Positions 1 to 10,900 of a stretch of DNA of 64,000 nt are shown here, piece after piece. The position numbers and the translations under genes were made by a program. The notes beneath the pieces were generated by a model. That model did not search any database, was not told the DNA's origin, and saw nothing but the letters and a program-made list of their open reading frames with translations. Position 1 is the first letter of the stretch. Each line of letters starts with the position of its first letter. Source of the stretch: Macrocystis pyrifera (lineage: Eukaryota; Sar; Phaeophyceae; Laminariales; Laminariaceae); NCBI GenBank assembly GCA_031763025.1, contig JASSKH010000023.1:2569501-2633500 (forward strand), given 5' to 3'.

Positions 1-973
1 GGGAACCTTGTACTGCTGTATCCCAGGTATATGGCTGCGCGATTCTTTCTGGCATCGTCGCTTCGTGGGGGCATCAAGTGCTACATCGTCTATACATTGT
101 GCCACTGTATTCGACACAACAACCGACACCTGCTTACCGTTTTATGCCCTCTCCAGTAGCCGATACTGAGAGAAGTCGACGACCCTGTCGGACTATACAA
201 GAGGGAAGCCACAGCGCCCATTGCTCTTGGTGGCATCCGCAAGGCCGTCCCGCCTCGTAATCGCCATGCGTCCAACACCCGCCCTCCGAGGAGGGCAAAC
301 ATTCTCGTTCAGCTTATCAAGACCAGCAGGTAAAACTACACTCCAACAACAGAACTTGTGTTGTACCCACGGGGAGTGAATCGTGAATCTCTGAGAGCTG
401 ATGAGCTGGGCACAATGCCATGAGCCGCAGAAACAAAGCAACAACTAGTAGAATGCAGGTTTTTTGTATTTATGAAGAGGCGTTATTACTACGGGGGGCG
501 TATGATGAAGTTGGCTTCCTGTCTCCTGGACCCCGATCCATAGCCAGCAGGTTTGAGACAGACCTGCTACACAGCAGTAGAGCTATCGTCTCGGAGTTTG
601 AAGCCCCGAGTAAACGAGAAGATACCCTATAGCGCTCTGCTACTGCTGGCGTTGCTGCTGGTTTTTCCTCGCCCGCGTGCAGTTCTCATTTGTGCTGCTA
701 GTGTTGATGGCCATTCTGGCTGTTGGCTGCTCACCAATTTGTCATGGGACAGCAAGGCCGGCACCGGGGTGTATCGACCGTCGAAGCTAGGCGAACATTG
801 GTGGCGGTGGCGCAAAGGTGTGTTGCCAACGGTAGTAAACACGTGAGTGGTGCATGTTAGCGTCGCGCACGTGCAGTTTTAGTCATGTTTAATTTTTTCA
901 AGTTCAAATTATTACCCCATGTTATACTTGATTACTGATTACGGCACAGGCCCACCAATAAGCAAGCGCCCAG
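1..973. other. Spacer without a supportable gene
   Basis: Several short open frames occur on both strands. None shows a recognisable domain, a conserved exon border or a coding-like composition over more than about 90 codons. A 97-residue frame at 553-846 (+) begins with a hydrophobic leucine-rich stretch but matches nothing I know. I treat the block as flank of the transposon that starts at 977. Confidence 0.5.
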
Positions 974-976
974 TAA

Positions 977-2699
977 GACCTATGCCAATGGGAGCGCGAA
1001 GTATCAATAAAAAGTTGGAATTCCAAAGATACCCGCCAAAAAAATTTAGAACACGCTTCCTATGCAGTATGGGCACGTTTAGAATTTTTTTTTTTTGCCA
1101 AAATCAGGTATACCTGGCCACTTTTGTGCCAAAAACAGGTACATACTGAAATCAAGTACAAAACACACACCAGGAGCCCTGCTATTGGCCAAGCTGACAT
1201 TGTAACTGATTTTGGCACGAAAAGGCCAAGGTACACCTGATTTTTTCTACTCTGTCTAGCTTTCAACTGATTTTGGCCAACTTTGAACCAATCAGAGAGG
1301 CCATACGTACACTGTGTTTTCTCTCCGTATGCGTCTGCCCTCCCTCGCTTGAAATTCTTTTGTATTGACGTATACACTCTGTACTCGTACGTCGTACGTA
1401 AAAGTACGTGTATACATGCATACATGCGTATGCTGGTTTCACTTTTTTTTCCCCTTCGGGGTGTGCGATGTGCTTCAGTTATTAATATTAATAGTGTACT
1501 CTGTTGTTTTCTATGTTCACAGCAGTCTTTACAGCACTATGGACACTCGGCGTTTCGTCTGCACCACCCCGCGTCGAGGTGGTCTCAGGTTTGGTACATA
1601 CGTCAAGATAATTTCGTGCCATGCAGGCGGTTCCGCGAGGCCGGTCTGGTAGCTTTAAAGCTGTCAACGGGGGGGGGGCGCCAGAGTAAATACTCTTGGC
1701 GCTCCCATCGTGGCGAAACAAACGAAGCATATTTATAGTGACTCTCTGCAGGTCCAAGTGGAGCCCGTGGTACCTACACCCTGAAGAAAACGAAACAATT
1801 CAGATTTTGGAGGCCATGTGGCACGCTTAAAATGCTTTAGGCGCATTCTTTTTTTACCGGATTGTCATGAACATCGCACCGCTCGTGGCGCGCGTTTTTT
1901 ACTTGGTTTTAGCATGTACCTGATTTTGGCTCACCACGGATCAGGTATACCTGATTTTGGCATTTGCCCAAAAAAAAAGTTCCCAACTGTTGGAAAAGCC
2001 CGAAAAAAGCAAATCTGGGGCCGATGTTGGGCCAAGATCGGCTTGAGAAAAACTCAGACCGATCTTTGGTTCGAAGCGGCGAGATTCCGAGTCCTTGACA
2101 GACATCGATCGACAAAACCAACGATTGCGTCATGAATTCTGAACGGAGTGCGCTCGTTAGGGGCTCCGACCCGCCCTTGGGTCACCGTCTTCACACAATG
2201 GCCAGTGACGTGTGGCGGGCGCTGGCCAGGCGTACGATAAAAAAACAATTAGCGGCTGGTGTGTACCAAACAGAAGACGAAATTGCTCGATCCGCCTCGA
2301 ATGGGAAAAAGCAGGCTTTTTTTCAGGTTTGGGAGGATACCGCAGGACGCCGCCGGCAAGCTCTCGCCCCCTAGAGCATTTATCCACTTTCTATCTTCGA
2401 TGCCGTCATCTACACTCGTTGGCCTTGACCGACACCAAGCGGGTTGGCCGTGGGCTGAGTCTATAACGAGATCGAGCATCTATCGTCGCACGAGCTGATT
2501 TTTATCAGCGTGTTGACAATTTGCAACGAGGGAATACAAATTGCGCCGCCTGCAGCCGTTAGAAAAAAAAAGAAGGAAAAATCAAACTTTTTTTCCCTTT
2601 TTTCCCACAGCGGCGGTACGAGGATATTTTCGGCTGTTTTTTTAAAGCAATATTTTTGAAAGAAAACTTTTGAACTTCGCGTTGCCATTGGCATAGGTC
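977..2699. mobile_element. PIF/Harbinger-like non-autonomous DNA transposon, copy 1 (interrupted)
   Basis: The element starts GACCTATGCCAATGG and ends with the imperfect inverse of about 28 bp. It is flanked on both sides by TAA (974-976 and 2700-2702), the 3-bp TWA target duplication typical of PIF/Harbinger transposons. It carries no transposase. Its inner part from about 1968 onward matches copy 2 (5912-6742) closely, including the stretch with GGGCCGATGTTGGGCC. Copy 1 is about 890 bp longer because a second element has inserted at the A/T-rich site near 1085. The superfamily call rests on the target duplication and structure only. Confidence 0.8.
1096..1962. mobile_element. Nested element with CAGGTATACCTG inverted ends
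   Basis: This insertion is present in copy 1 and absent from copy 2 of the surrounding transposon. Its ends are inverted copies of TGCCAAAATCAGGTATACCTG-type sequence (first 20 bases TGCCAAAATCAGGTATACCT at the left; the inverse ends at 1962). Further CTGATTTTGGC copies, in both directions, lie inside (near 1207, 1268 and 1917), as expected for subterminal transposase-binding repeats. The poly-T/poly-A flanks hide any target duplication, so exact borders and the superfamily are unsure. Confidence 0.6.
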
Positions 2700-3002
2700 T
2701 AAGAACATAATGCTTACTTTTTGGGGAACGCTAAGAAAATTGGGTTAAGAAAAACGGCTCAGTGGTGAACTCCACACTAAATCCTATATAATAGCCTATG
2801 CTCAAGGTTGTTTGAAGATGGCGCCCCAATAAGAATCTCACGCTTGCCCAGATTAGGTGTTTCTTGTTGGTAGGTGCATACTGACTGTGTATACCGGGTA
2901 CCAGGTATGAGATTTTTAGGTACGTACCGAGTACGTACAGTACGTATCATCCCGGTGTTGGAGCTTTGCAACAACTCGACACTGCTGCAAGCCTGGTACA
3001 GC

Positions 3003-3090
3003 AGACAGCCTACAGCATTATTCTGCATGTCTACAGCCCACAGCAGTACTCTGCAAGTCTACAGCCTACATCAGTACTCTGCAAGTCTAC
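3003..3090. repeat. Tandem repeat, about 29-bp unit, three copies
   Basis: Three successive units share the core CAGTACTCTGCAAGTCTACA. The first is the most diverged (ATTATTCTGCATGTCTACA); the second and third are nearly identical. No coding role is visible. Confidence 0.75.
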
Positions 3091-4302
3091 TGCTGAGTAT
3101 ATATATACAAGGCGCTCGCTCAGGAAGGAAAAGTACATCAGGTTATGCGAAGCGGACATGGTCCATGATTGAATTTAGTGTAGTTTTTTTATTATCGTAG
3201 TTGCAAACTGGCGACTTGATAATGCCAAGAGTCCCGCCGCCATGCTTCTGGAGAAAACAAGTCGGAAGGCGCATACGCTTCGCGTCGCGGGCGTGTCGCT
3301 CACATACCGTACGTACGCACATACCCCAGGTACGTAGGGTACTGATTTTCTTATTTTGAGTAGCTGCTGTATGTACGAAACAGCGAAAGAGAAAGCACAG
3401 CACGGCACAGCAGCAGCACCGCAAAAACAATGCAATGAAACCGAAATTTCGGAAAAATCCCCGTCCCCTCTCATGTAATAATTTTCTGCCGGATTGGAAC
3501 ACCTTGCACTGATCAAAAAAGAAAAAAATCGAACAGCAGAGCTTCTCTCTCAGCCTCATACGCCGCGTGCCCCTCTCGCGACTACCTCGCCACCGATTCG
3601 GTCCGGGTAAAGCTTTCCTCATTCTGTCACAGTGAGCCTCGTCGCCTGCCTCGTGTGAAGCCCGGTGCTCACCGTGGCCGTCGTTCGCCAGCTCGACAAT
3701 ATTGGTGCTCAGACTGCGTACCTCTCCCTTTGAGCTTCGAGACCGGTCGCAAAAACAAGCGCCGCTTGAATATTATCTTGCAATCCCGAACGACCCTTAT
3801 AATGTCGTATATAATATATCAAAAACCACAAATGGAGGCGAGACAGAGCCCTTTCATGCTTCCCTCGTGTCTCGAGGCGCACGCGACGCCTAGGCACGAA
3901 AACAGCGACCGCGCTCCTTTCAACCCCCCCTCTACCCGCCAGTACCCGCTGACACCCGCGACGGCGCCGGGCTCGCCCGCGGTGCAGTGCTCCGAGTACA
4001 CGCACGCACACGAAGCGAAAGAAGAAAAAAGGAAAAAAGAACCAAAAGTGCCAAGAGATATGGAAAAAACAAAGACTCGCTGGAAAGGTCCCGCAGGTGA
4101 TAAAAGGAGGCGATTCCCAAGTGGGAGCTCTGAGAGGCCAGGGATGTACCAACCGAGCACGCTCAGAGAGTGAGATCTAAGTAAGTGGTTCTATATACCT
4201 GTACGTGATATGGTAGAGCTCGCGCGTATGATATTTAGACATAAATGTGATACGATAAATTCTCGCAACGTCGGTGTCGAACAATGCAAACAAGACAGAC
4301 CC

Positions 4303-4346
4303 AACCCAACCCCTGACTCTAACCCTATCCCTAACCCTGACTCCAA
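4303..4346. repeat. Degenerate interstitial telomere-like CCCTAA repeats
   Basis: The stretch reads as irregular variants of CCCTAA/CCCTGA, for example CTAACCCTATCCCTAACCCT. It is far too short and irregular to be a chromosome end. It may be a relic of a telomere-repair event or chance simple sequence. Confidence 0.4.
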
Positions 4347-4861
4347 ACCGCAGCCAAAACGGGCCAAAACTGGCCATAAACGCGGCTGCGCCGCGTTTGC
4401 ATCGAGCCAGGAAATTTTTCAATTGCGGACGATGGTTCCGAAGTGCAGACCGCGCTACGCAATTTTCAAGTCGAAAACACCCCTAAAGATATTTTCTCCC
4501 AGATTGCTAAACCTACTCCAGCAGAAACACACTCATCATGTTAACGTCACCGCTCGCCGGCATATTAATGGCACACATTCGTACAGAGACCTCACCCATC
4601 CATCATCCATACACCCACAAGCTCGCCCATACCATTAACACTCCACTGGGGGTGAAATCGCACTGCAGTCCCCCCTTCAGCTAAAAGTTGGTCCGGCCAT
4701 CAAACAGATGCGCATTCGATCGGCGTTTTTGCCACCATTCGGAATTATTTTGACTGAAATTTTGGGAACGGTGATGCTGAGTCTGTACGAGTAGCGCATT
4801 TGCAGAACCTCAAAGTTTTAGAATTCGAGTTGATTTCGTCGAGAAAATCCATGTCGAGTAA

Positions 4862-5442
4862 GGGCCGTTCTAACGAACCAATACAAATCACCATTCGTGG
4901 CTTTATGACATGACAAAATGCAACGTCCGTGACATATCAGTTCTAACGAAAATGGCTGAGAAACGTCACGTTTCGTGATATTTTCAAATTGTGAAAACTC
5001 CGACATTTCAAATCCAACGGTTTTTGCTGGTGGGGCCAACTCTCGCGGGTGGGGCACGGCCAGGCCTTATTTTCGCTTTTTCTTCGCACTGTGGCTGATC
5101 CTCCTCGAGATTTCGGGCCACAACGTGCTCGTTAGCCCGCGCCCAGCGGTGCTTTGGGCAGTCGCCCGCAGCCCATATTCGGCGTACGAAGCAGAGTCTG
5201 CCATGCCCCTACACCTTCCTTCGGACACCGTTAGTACGCGAGGGTTGCGCAGTGCCTTGATCAAGGCGTATTTCGAGTCACGACAAAAAGTCACGAATTG
5301 TGGTTTTGTTCTTTCTTAGGGAAAGATGAACAAAATGGAGTCATGAATCGTGAGGTTTTTGTTGTGAATCATGACAAAAAAAACGTGTTTCAAGGCACCC
5401 ACACGAATCGTGATTTTTTTGTTCGTTAGGAAAGAATAGTCC
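4862..5442. mobile_element. Harbinger-like MITE with TAA target duplication
   Basis: The left end starts GGGCCGTTCTAACGAAC. The right end, read on the other strand, starts GGACTATTCTTTCCTAACG. After a 4-base gap they align over about 40 bp, both running into AATCAC-ATTCGTG. TAA lies immediately outside at 4859-4861 and at 5443-5445. The body repeats motifs such as CACGAATCGTG next to T-runs in both orientations and encodes nothing recognisable. Confidence 0.7.
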
Positions 5443-5911
5443 TAAACCCCGTGAGGTCCTCACCTTCGCCCATTTAGTTATCTGTCAAGAGATATGGCGC
5501 GCATAATATTCCAATACAAACAAAAAGTATCACGAGACACCAAATCTAAATTTCGCAGCGCAAGTTATCGAATTTTGTGTTGAAAAATAGATTCGAAGCG
5601 CTTTGGGCCAGGTCTTCAAGCGGGGACCAACAACAAAAAAAAGTTACGTTTAATCCGGCGATTTATCTTTTCTTTTTATCTGACATGATCTGCGTAACTT
5701 TCTCACTAATAATTTTTTTTAGTCTCCGCTTTGTCCGTTGGGGTATGCTAGGACCTGGCTCCGGTCAAAATTCAGCTCGAGATTCTCAAATTTGCACTAC
5801 GAAAAAGCATCTTGACCAGCTCGTACTTGTGAAGGAAGCGGAAAATCCCACCAAGCGTGTTCTATGCTGTTGCTTTCAAGCCAAAAGTCGGAGCGGCGGA
5901 TAGTATTGTAA

Positions 5912-6742
5912 GACCTATGCCAATGGGAAAGCGAAGTATCAATAAAAAGTTTGAATTTCAAAGATATATACCCGCCAAAAAAATATAGAACACGCTTCCT
6001 ATGGGCACGTTTAGAAAAAAAAAAAAGTTCCAAACTTTTGGAAAAGCCCGAAAAAAGCAAATCTGGGGCCGATGTTGGGCCAAGATCGGCTTGAGCAAAA
6101 CTCAGGCGGATGTTTGGTTCGAAGCGGCGAGATTCCGAGTCCTTGACAGACGTCGATCGACAAAACCAAGGACTGCGTCATGAATTCTGAACGGAGTGCG
6201 CTCGTTAGGGGCTCCGACCCACCCCAGGGTCACCGTCTTCACACCATGGCCGGTGTCATGTGGCGGGACCTGACCAGGCGTATGATAAAAACACAATTGG
6301 CCGCTGGTGCGCACAAAAGAAGACAAAAATCTCCATCCGTCTCGAATGGCAAAAAACAGGCTTTTTGTGTGGTTTGGGAGGATACCGTAGGACGCCGCCG
6401 GCAAGCTCTCGCCCCCTAGAGCATGGATCCACCTGATATCCTCGAGGCCGTCATCTATATTCGTTGGCCGTGCCGGACACCGAGCGGGTTGGCCGTGGGC
6501 TGAGTCTATGTTGAGATCGAGCGTCGATCGTCGCACAGCTGATTTATATCAGCGTGTTGACAATTTGCAACCAGAAAAAACTAATTGCGCCGCCTGCAGC
6601 CGTTGGACAAAAAAAAAGAAAAAATCAAACATGTTTTCTCTTTTTTCCCACAGCGGCGGTACGAGGAAATTTTTGGCTGTTCTTTGAAAGAAATATTTTT
6701 GGAAGAAAACTTTTAAACTTCGCGTTTCCATTGGCATAGGTC
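5912..6742. mobile_element. PIF/Harbinger-like non-autonomous DNA transposon, copy 2 (intact)
   Basis: It starts GACCTATGCCAATGG, ends with the inverse, and is flanked by TAA at 5909-5911 and 6743-6745. At 831 bp this is the uninterrupted form of the family seen at 977-2699. The longest internal open frame (6102-6536, -) is mirrored imperfectly in copy 1, but neither looks like a transposase. It must rely on an enzyme supplied elsewhere. Confidence 0.8.
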
Positions 6743-6922
6743 TAATAAGGCCATTTTTTGCCCTAGAAGGCCAAAAAAGCCCTCTTCATACCGGAGTGCG
6801 TACAGGCTTCCATTATTTATGTTGTCTGTCTTCCTGTTGTGAAGTGTCTGTCTGCTTTTTTTGGTATTATCATAAGTGCGAGAGCTGTACCAGGCTGGTC
6901 GATTTCCACAAAACCCGAGATC

Positions 6923-6929
6923 TATATAA
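6923..6929 (+). promoter_or_regulatory. TATA-box candidate upstream of the TMEM94-like gene
   Basis: TATATAA stands about 90 bp before a strong splice donor (GTGAGT at 7020) and about 950 bp before the first recognised coding exon of the + strand gene. The position fits a core promoter with transcription starting near 6955. This is inference; no transcript evidence is available. Confidence 0.35.
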
Positions 6930-6952
6930 GTGAGCGACCTTGGGCTAGCGTG

Positions 6953-7019
6953 TTGGACTTGTTTCGTGGCAAGCAAGCCGTCTCGAGGTTGTCGCGGTCG
7001 CCGGGCTGCCGTGGGTTTG
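6953..7019 (+). other. Candidate 5' non-coding first exon
   Basis: This stretch lies between the TATA candidate and a consensus donor (TTTG|GTGAGT). It is GC-rich with repeated TCGCGG/CCGGGC motifs and lacks an in-frame ATG that continues into the next exon. It could be the leader exon of the TMEM94-like gene. Confidence 0.25.
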
Positions 7020-7881
7020 GTGAGTATTTTTGGGTGCGGCGGAATTTCGTGTTTTTTGTTTTTTGCGTTATTTTCTTTGAACGCACACTACTGTATGCTG
7101 TATGTATGACGCCTCCTTGCCTCATGCATCTCTGCACTATTGTACCAGGTAGTACTTATGAAGGACTATTAATAACAGCTGTGTCATACGTGGCATACCA
7201 GGTACCAGGTACGTTTCATGCTGGCATGCTGGTGTTGGTGTTGAGGACAGCGCTCGTAGATATCGTCCATCCCCTGTCACACGACAGGGTCAAGCATACC
7301 CACCCTGAATTTTGAACCATGAATCATGAAGACAAGAGCACCTGGCATCATTGATAGTACGGTAGCAAACGTCCGGTCTACGAGACCTGCCATCCCCGGT
7401 CTACGAGATCTGCCTTCCCCGAAGGATCTCAATATGGTTAACTTTCGTGATACAATACATACAGGCTTAGAGTTCCCTTGTACCGGTACTAATTATGTGT
7501 AGGAGGTATTAATAGTACATGCATCTCTTAGGCACCTGAAGCCCGAAGCGTGCTACGAGAGCAACTCCGATCTCCATTTTTTCGCGTGTCGCGAGAAAGG
7601 TTCATGAAAGAACCTTGAGGCACCTTAAGGCACCTCATAACGCCTACGCCAGTACGCCATTTGCCTACACCTACGATCGGCCTACTAATAATAGGCCTCG
7701 GCCGAGTCCGCTCAAGACCAAGACATGGCCGGCATCATTCAGGGGAGGCGACCTTCATCATAATGGCGTCGACGGCTTATTTTGCTGTTTTACTTTGTGT
7801 GTTGTTGCTGTGTTGTGACGATGCCATAGGTGCCTGAGGTCTACAATAATTGTCAATGAGGACACATCTGTGTCTTTGAGG

Positions 7882-7974
7882 ATGATGGCGAGGCGGGAAC
7901 TCCGGCGGAACTTGGTATCTGTCAGTGCCGTGATATTGCTGCTCCTCGGATATTCCCTGAACAGCGATAAGAGT
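7882..7974 (+). CDS. TMEM94: TMEM94-like exon: first membrane helix
   Basis: It reads MMARRELRRN, then a hydrophobic helix (LVSVSAVILLLLGYSL), ending at a consensus donor GTGAGT at 7975 in phase 0. The basic start followed by a helix fits an N-terminal membrane anchor. An in-frame reading continues upstream to about 7820, and another ATG with a signal-like peptide (MASTAYFAVLLCVLLL) sits at 7763, so the true start may be earlier. Confidence 0.6.
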
Positions 7975-10900
7975 GTGAGTAAAAGTGCAAGGAAAATTAC
8001 GTCCTTTCGCCCTGTGGAAACGAGATGCATTACGTACAGTAGTTGGGTTATTAGTCTCTCGGGTTTAGTCTATGCGGCCACCATCCCCTTGTCCCGAATA
8101 GTGCTACAGCAGTGCATCAACGAAGTTCTGCTCTCGTACTCGTGCTCTATACGTGTGGGTTCATCGGCTAGATTGGACAGAGTTTGGGTTTGTTCCATAC
8201 CTGGTATATCATACGAGTACCAGGTAACAGATACAACACACCTGGTACGTAGTCTACATATGTACCAGGTACCTGGTATCTATTAGTCGAAAGACGTACG
8301 AGTTCTTCGAAGAATAGAATATGCGCCACGCTCGATTTGGATCCTCATAACTACGGAAGCGCGCACTACACGAGCAGCAGTACTACCTGGTATGTTGTAC
8401 CAGCGTAGTACCTGGTCGGCGTTATTCATGCAAGTGGAGAAGACAGCACGCGTGTGCTTGAGCCCACGCATTCCTTCGTACCAAATACAGGCGCAGCGTC
8501 CGTGGTAAAACCCCATTCCAAGCGATGAATGACGAAAACTGAGTGAAACATGCCATTTGTTTTTTTCAGAGTCAACAGCGGGGTTTGTACGTGTTATTAA
8601 TGGTACTCATATGCTGTGTCGCGGTATACTCGTAGGTAGAGCCAAGGGTGGTTCTGAAGCAATGCTGGACTCCAGCAGGGCGGAGAAATAACGCGATTGC
8701 ATTCGCACTCAACCTCGGGGTTGTCGCCGGACACAAGCGAAATGACGGCGTCGCCCCAACACAGAGGTTGTGCGCTGGCTGTTGCATATTACTCGCATAC
8801 CTGGTATAGCGGATCATGATAAGGTATTAGTAACCTTCTATCCTATTAATATGAGCATGTACGAAGGACGGTGCGCAACCGTAGTCGATTGGATCGGCAG
8901 CCGCACCCGTGTCCAGATGTTGTTATTGTTCATCTCAATAGTGGCGTTCCGAAAACTTGGATGCAAACAGTGCTCACATCTATATCACTGGTGCCCTGGT
9001 ATGTCTTACTTTTGTTACATATTTCTGACGTACTCACGATACTGCGTTGCAGACCAAACGTACAAACTGCTGTATACCAGGTATGCATCTTTATCGGTCT
9101 TACTTTTGAAGGACAATTATAAGCAATGAGAGGGTTCAATCCTCTCGACTTGCGACCGAGGCTTCCATCTTCAACTGAACTGAATCATGTATGCTTTTAA
9201 CTTCAACTGAACTGAATCACGTATGCTTCTATCTTAGACTGAACTATTGATAAAACATGTATACTGGGTTCTGCCGCACAATGCTGTTTTTCGCAGTACT
9301 TCGAATGGTTGCCAAATACTTGATATGTCACCAACGCGGCCATGCTCTGGGTCGAAAGGTGCAACCGTGGTATTGTCTATTGTTTGTGTTGCCAAAACTG
9401 TCCTCACTCGCAGGCACACCATGTGCTGAGAGTCGGAGCTTTTTCGCTGCATGCTGTGTATTTTGCCAAGCAGGCGACAACTTTGGCGTTGGCACTGCTG
9501 GTTCTGTGCTCGCTACTGGCGGGCGTTCTGATCAAGGTAGTGTGTCAAAGGTGCGACGACGGAACGTGGAAGCTGTGGTTGCCTTGGCACGACTTGATCG
9601 TGGTATTTAAATACGAAACACAAATGCGTGAAGTCAATTCGAACGCTTTTGGGTTTTTGAGTTGTTTCCCCGCCCGCCGGCTTGCGGGAGCAACGTAGCT
9701 TACTGCAGTGTTGTGCTTCAACAGACTACACTATTATTCAATGGTACAACTATATTTTTTTTCATAGTTAGGTTTGTTCCAGGGTCAGGATCTTCTATAC
9801 CGTCACAAGAAGTTATCGGTCGCCGATATTTTCGGTTTGCCGCCGCCGCTTTGGCTTCACCATACAGGTACGTGTTTAATTTTCAATACTGTACTAGTAC
9901 CCACATGCACGCCCCCCAGTCCGTTTCTCTTTGCTGGTTGTCACTTCTCTAACCCCCTCGAATAGCGTTCCACACCCCATTTGAGCATGTTGAGCCTATG
10001 TGACCAAAATGATGCATCATCAAAGGCCTACTATTACTACTGTTGTATTGTAAGCCACACGTACTTGATGGAAGTATGTTGACGTTTTTGCAGAAACCGC
10101 GCGCACCTTTGTAGCGAGTACTGGTAGTACGGTGATATGCGAGCGCAGCGACACTAGCGCTGGCCGACCCCGAATCCCTTTGTTGTTGTGGGTTTGCCCC
10201 TTGGCGGCTGGAGGTGAGAACTACAGTAGTCTCGCCGTATATTACCGTTCCTCTGAGTAGCTGCAGCTATCTGCTCTGTTGGGGATATTTAGGATCGTTG
10301 GTGGTATTTCTACTGAGTCACTATTGATATTGATATTAATATAGTAGTAGTACCAGGTAGTATGAATAGTAGAATTTTATGAATTGTCTCGTATTAATAG
10401 TAATACGAAGCGGTGTTGTGTTTCCCGTTTGCCCTCTGAAGGCCAAAGTGTAAATGTTCGTCCGATTCGCACGTGCGGATGTGCCCATTCCGTTCACTGT
10501 AACATAACAGATGCGAAACATTCGAGCTGCAAGATCGAGTGTCGGAAGCATGCGAGGCTTTGGCAAACAACTCGCCTTCGATGTCAAGCAAGCTGGCAGG
10601 TACGCAAACGGTACGTAGGGAGCAAAAAAAATAGCGATCGTCTCGCGCTTCAAGAAATATGCCGAGGTCGCGGCTTCGGACATGTCCAATAATTTATAAT
10701 TCCCACGTCCTGCGCCGTCACTTCCAGTACCGTATTCGCATGCTGGCACTCGGTTTAGCGAGCTGTGAACCAGAACTTAGAGAAAACACGAAGGTTGTCC
10801 TGTGCGTGCAGTAGTACCACTGTAAGCTCTAGTTTCCACTTTGACAAAATATTAGATATTCGTTGTCATCTTCAGCACAAGCAAGATACGCGTCGGTTGG

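Larger units (their letters stand above)
2703..4858. other. Spacer; no gene supported
   Basis: Two longer open frames lie here: 3143-3622 (-) with 159 codons and 3655-4173 (+) with 172 codons. Both are low-complexity, overlap each other's antisense frames and show no domain. A TATA-like run (TATATATATA near 3099) stands upstream of neither convincingly. The block also holds a tandem repeat (3003-3090) and degenerate telomere-like repeats (4303-4346). Confidence 0.4.

Noticed and set aside
3143-3622. 159-codon open frame (-) with Phe and Cys runs
   Set aside because: The runs follow from poly-A and GCA simple sequence. No domain or splice context.
3655-4173. 172-codon open frame (+)
   Set aside because: Low-complexity, rich in Pro, Arg and Lys, overlapped by three antisense frames of similar quality, and no domain. 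Not called as a gene.
4303-4346. Chromosome end or telomere
   Set aside because: Only about 40 bp of irregular CCCTAA-like units with ordinary sequence on both sides.
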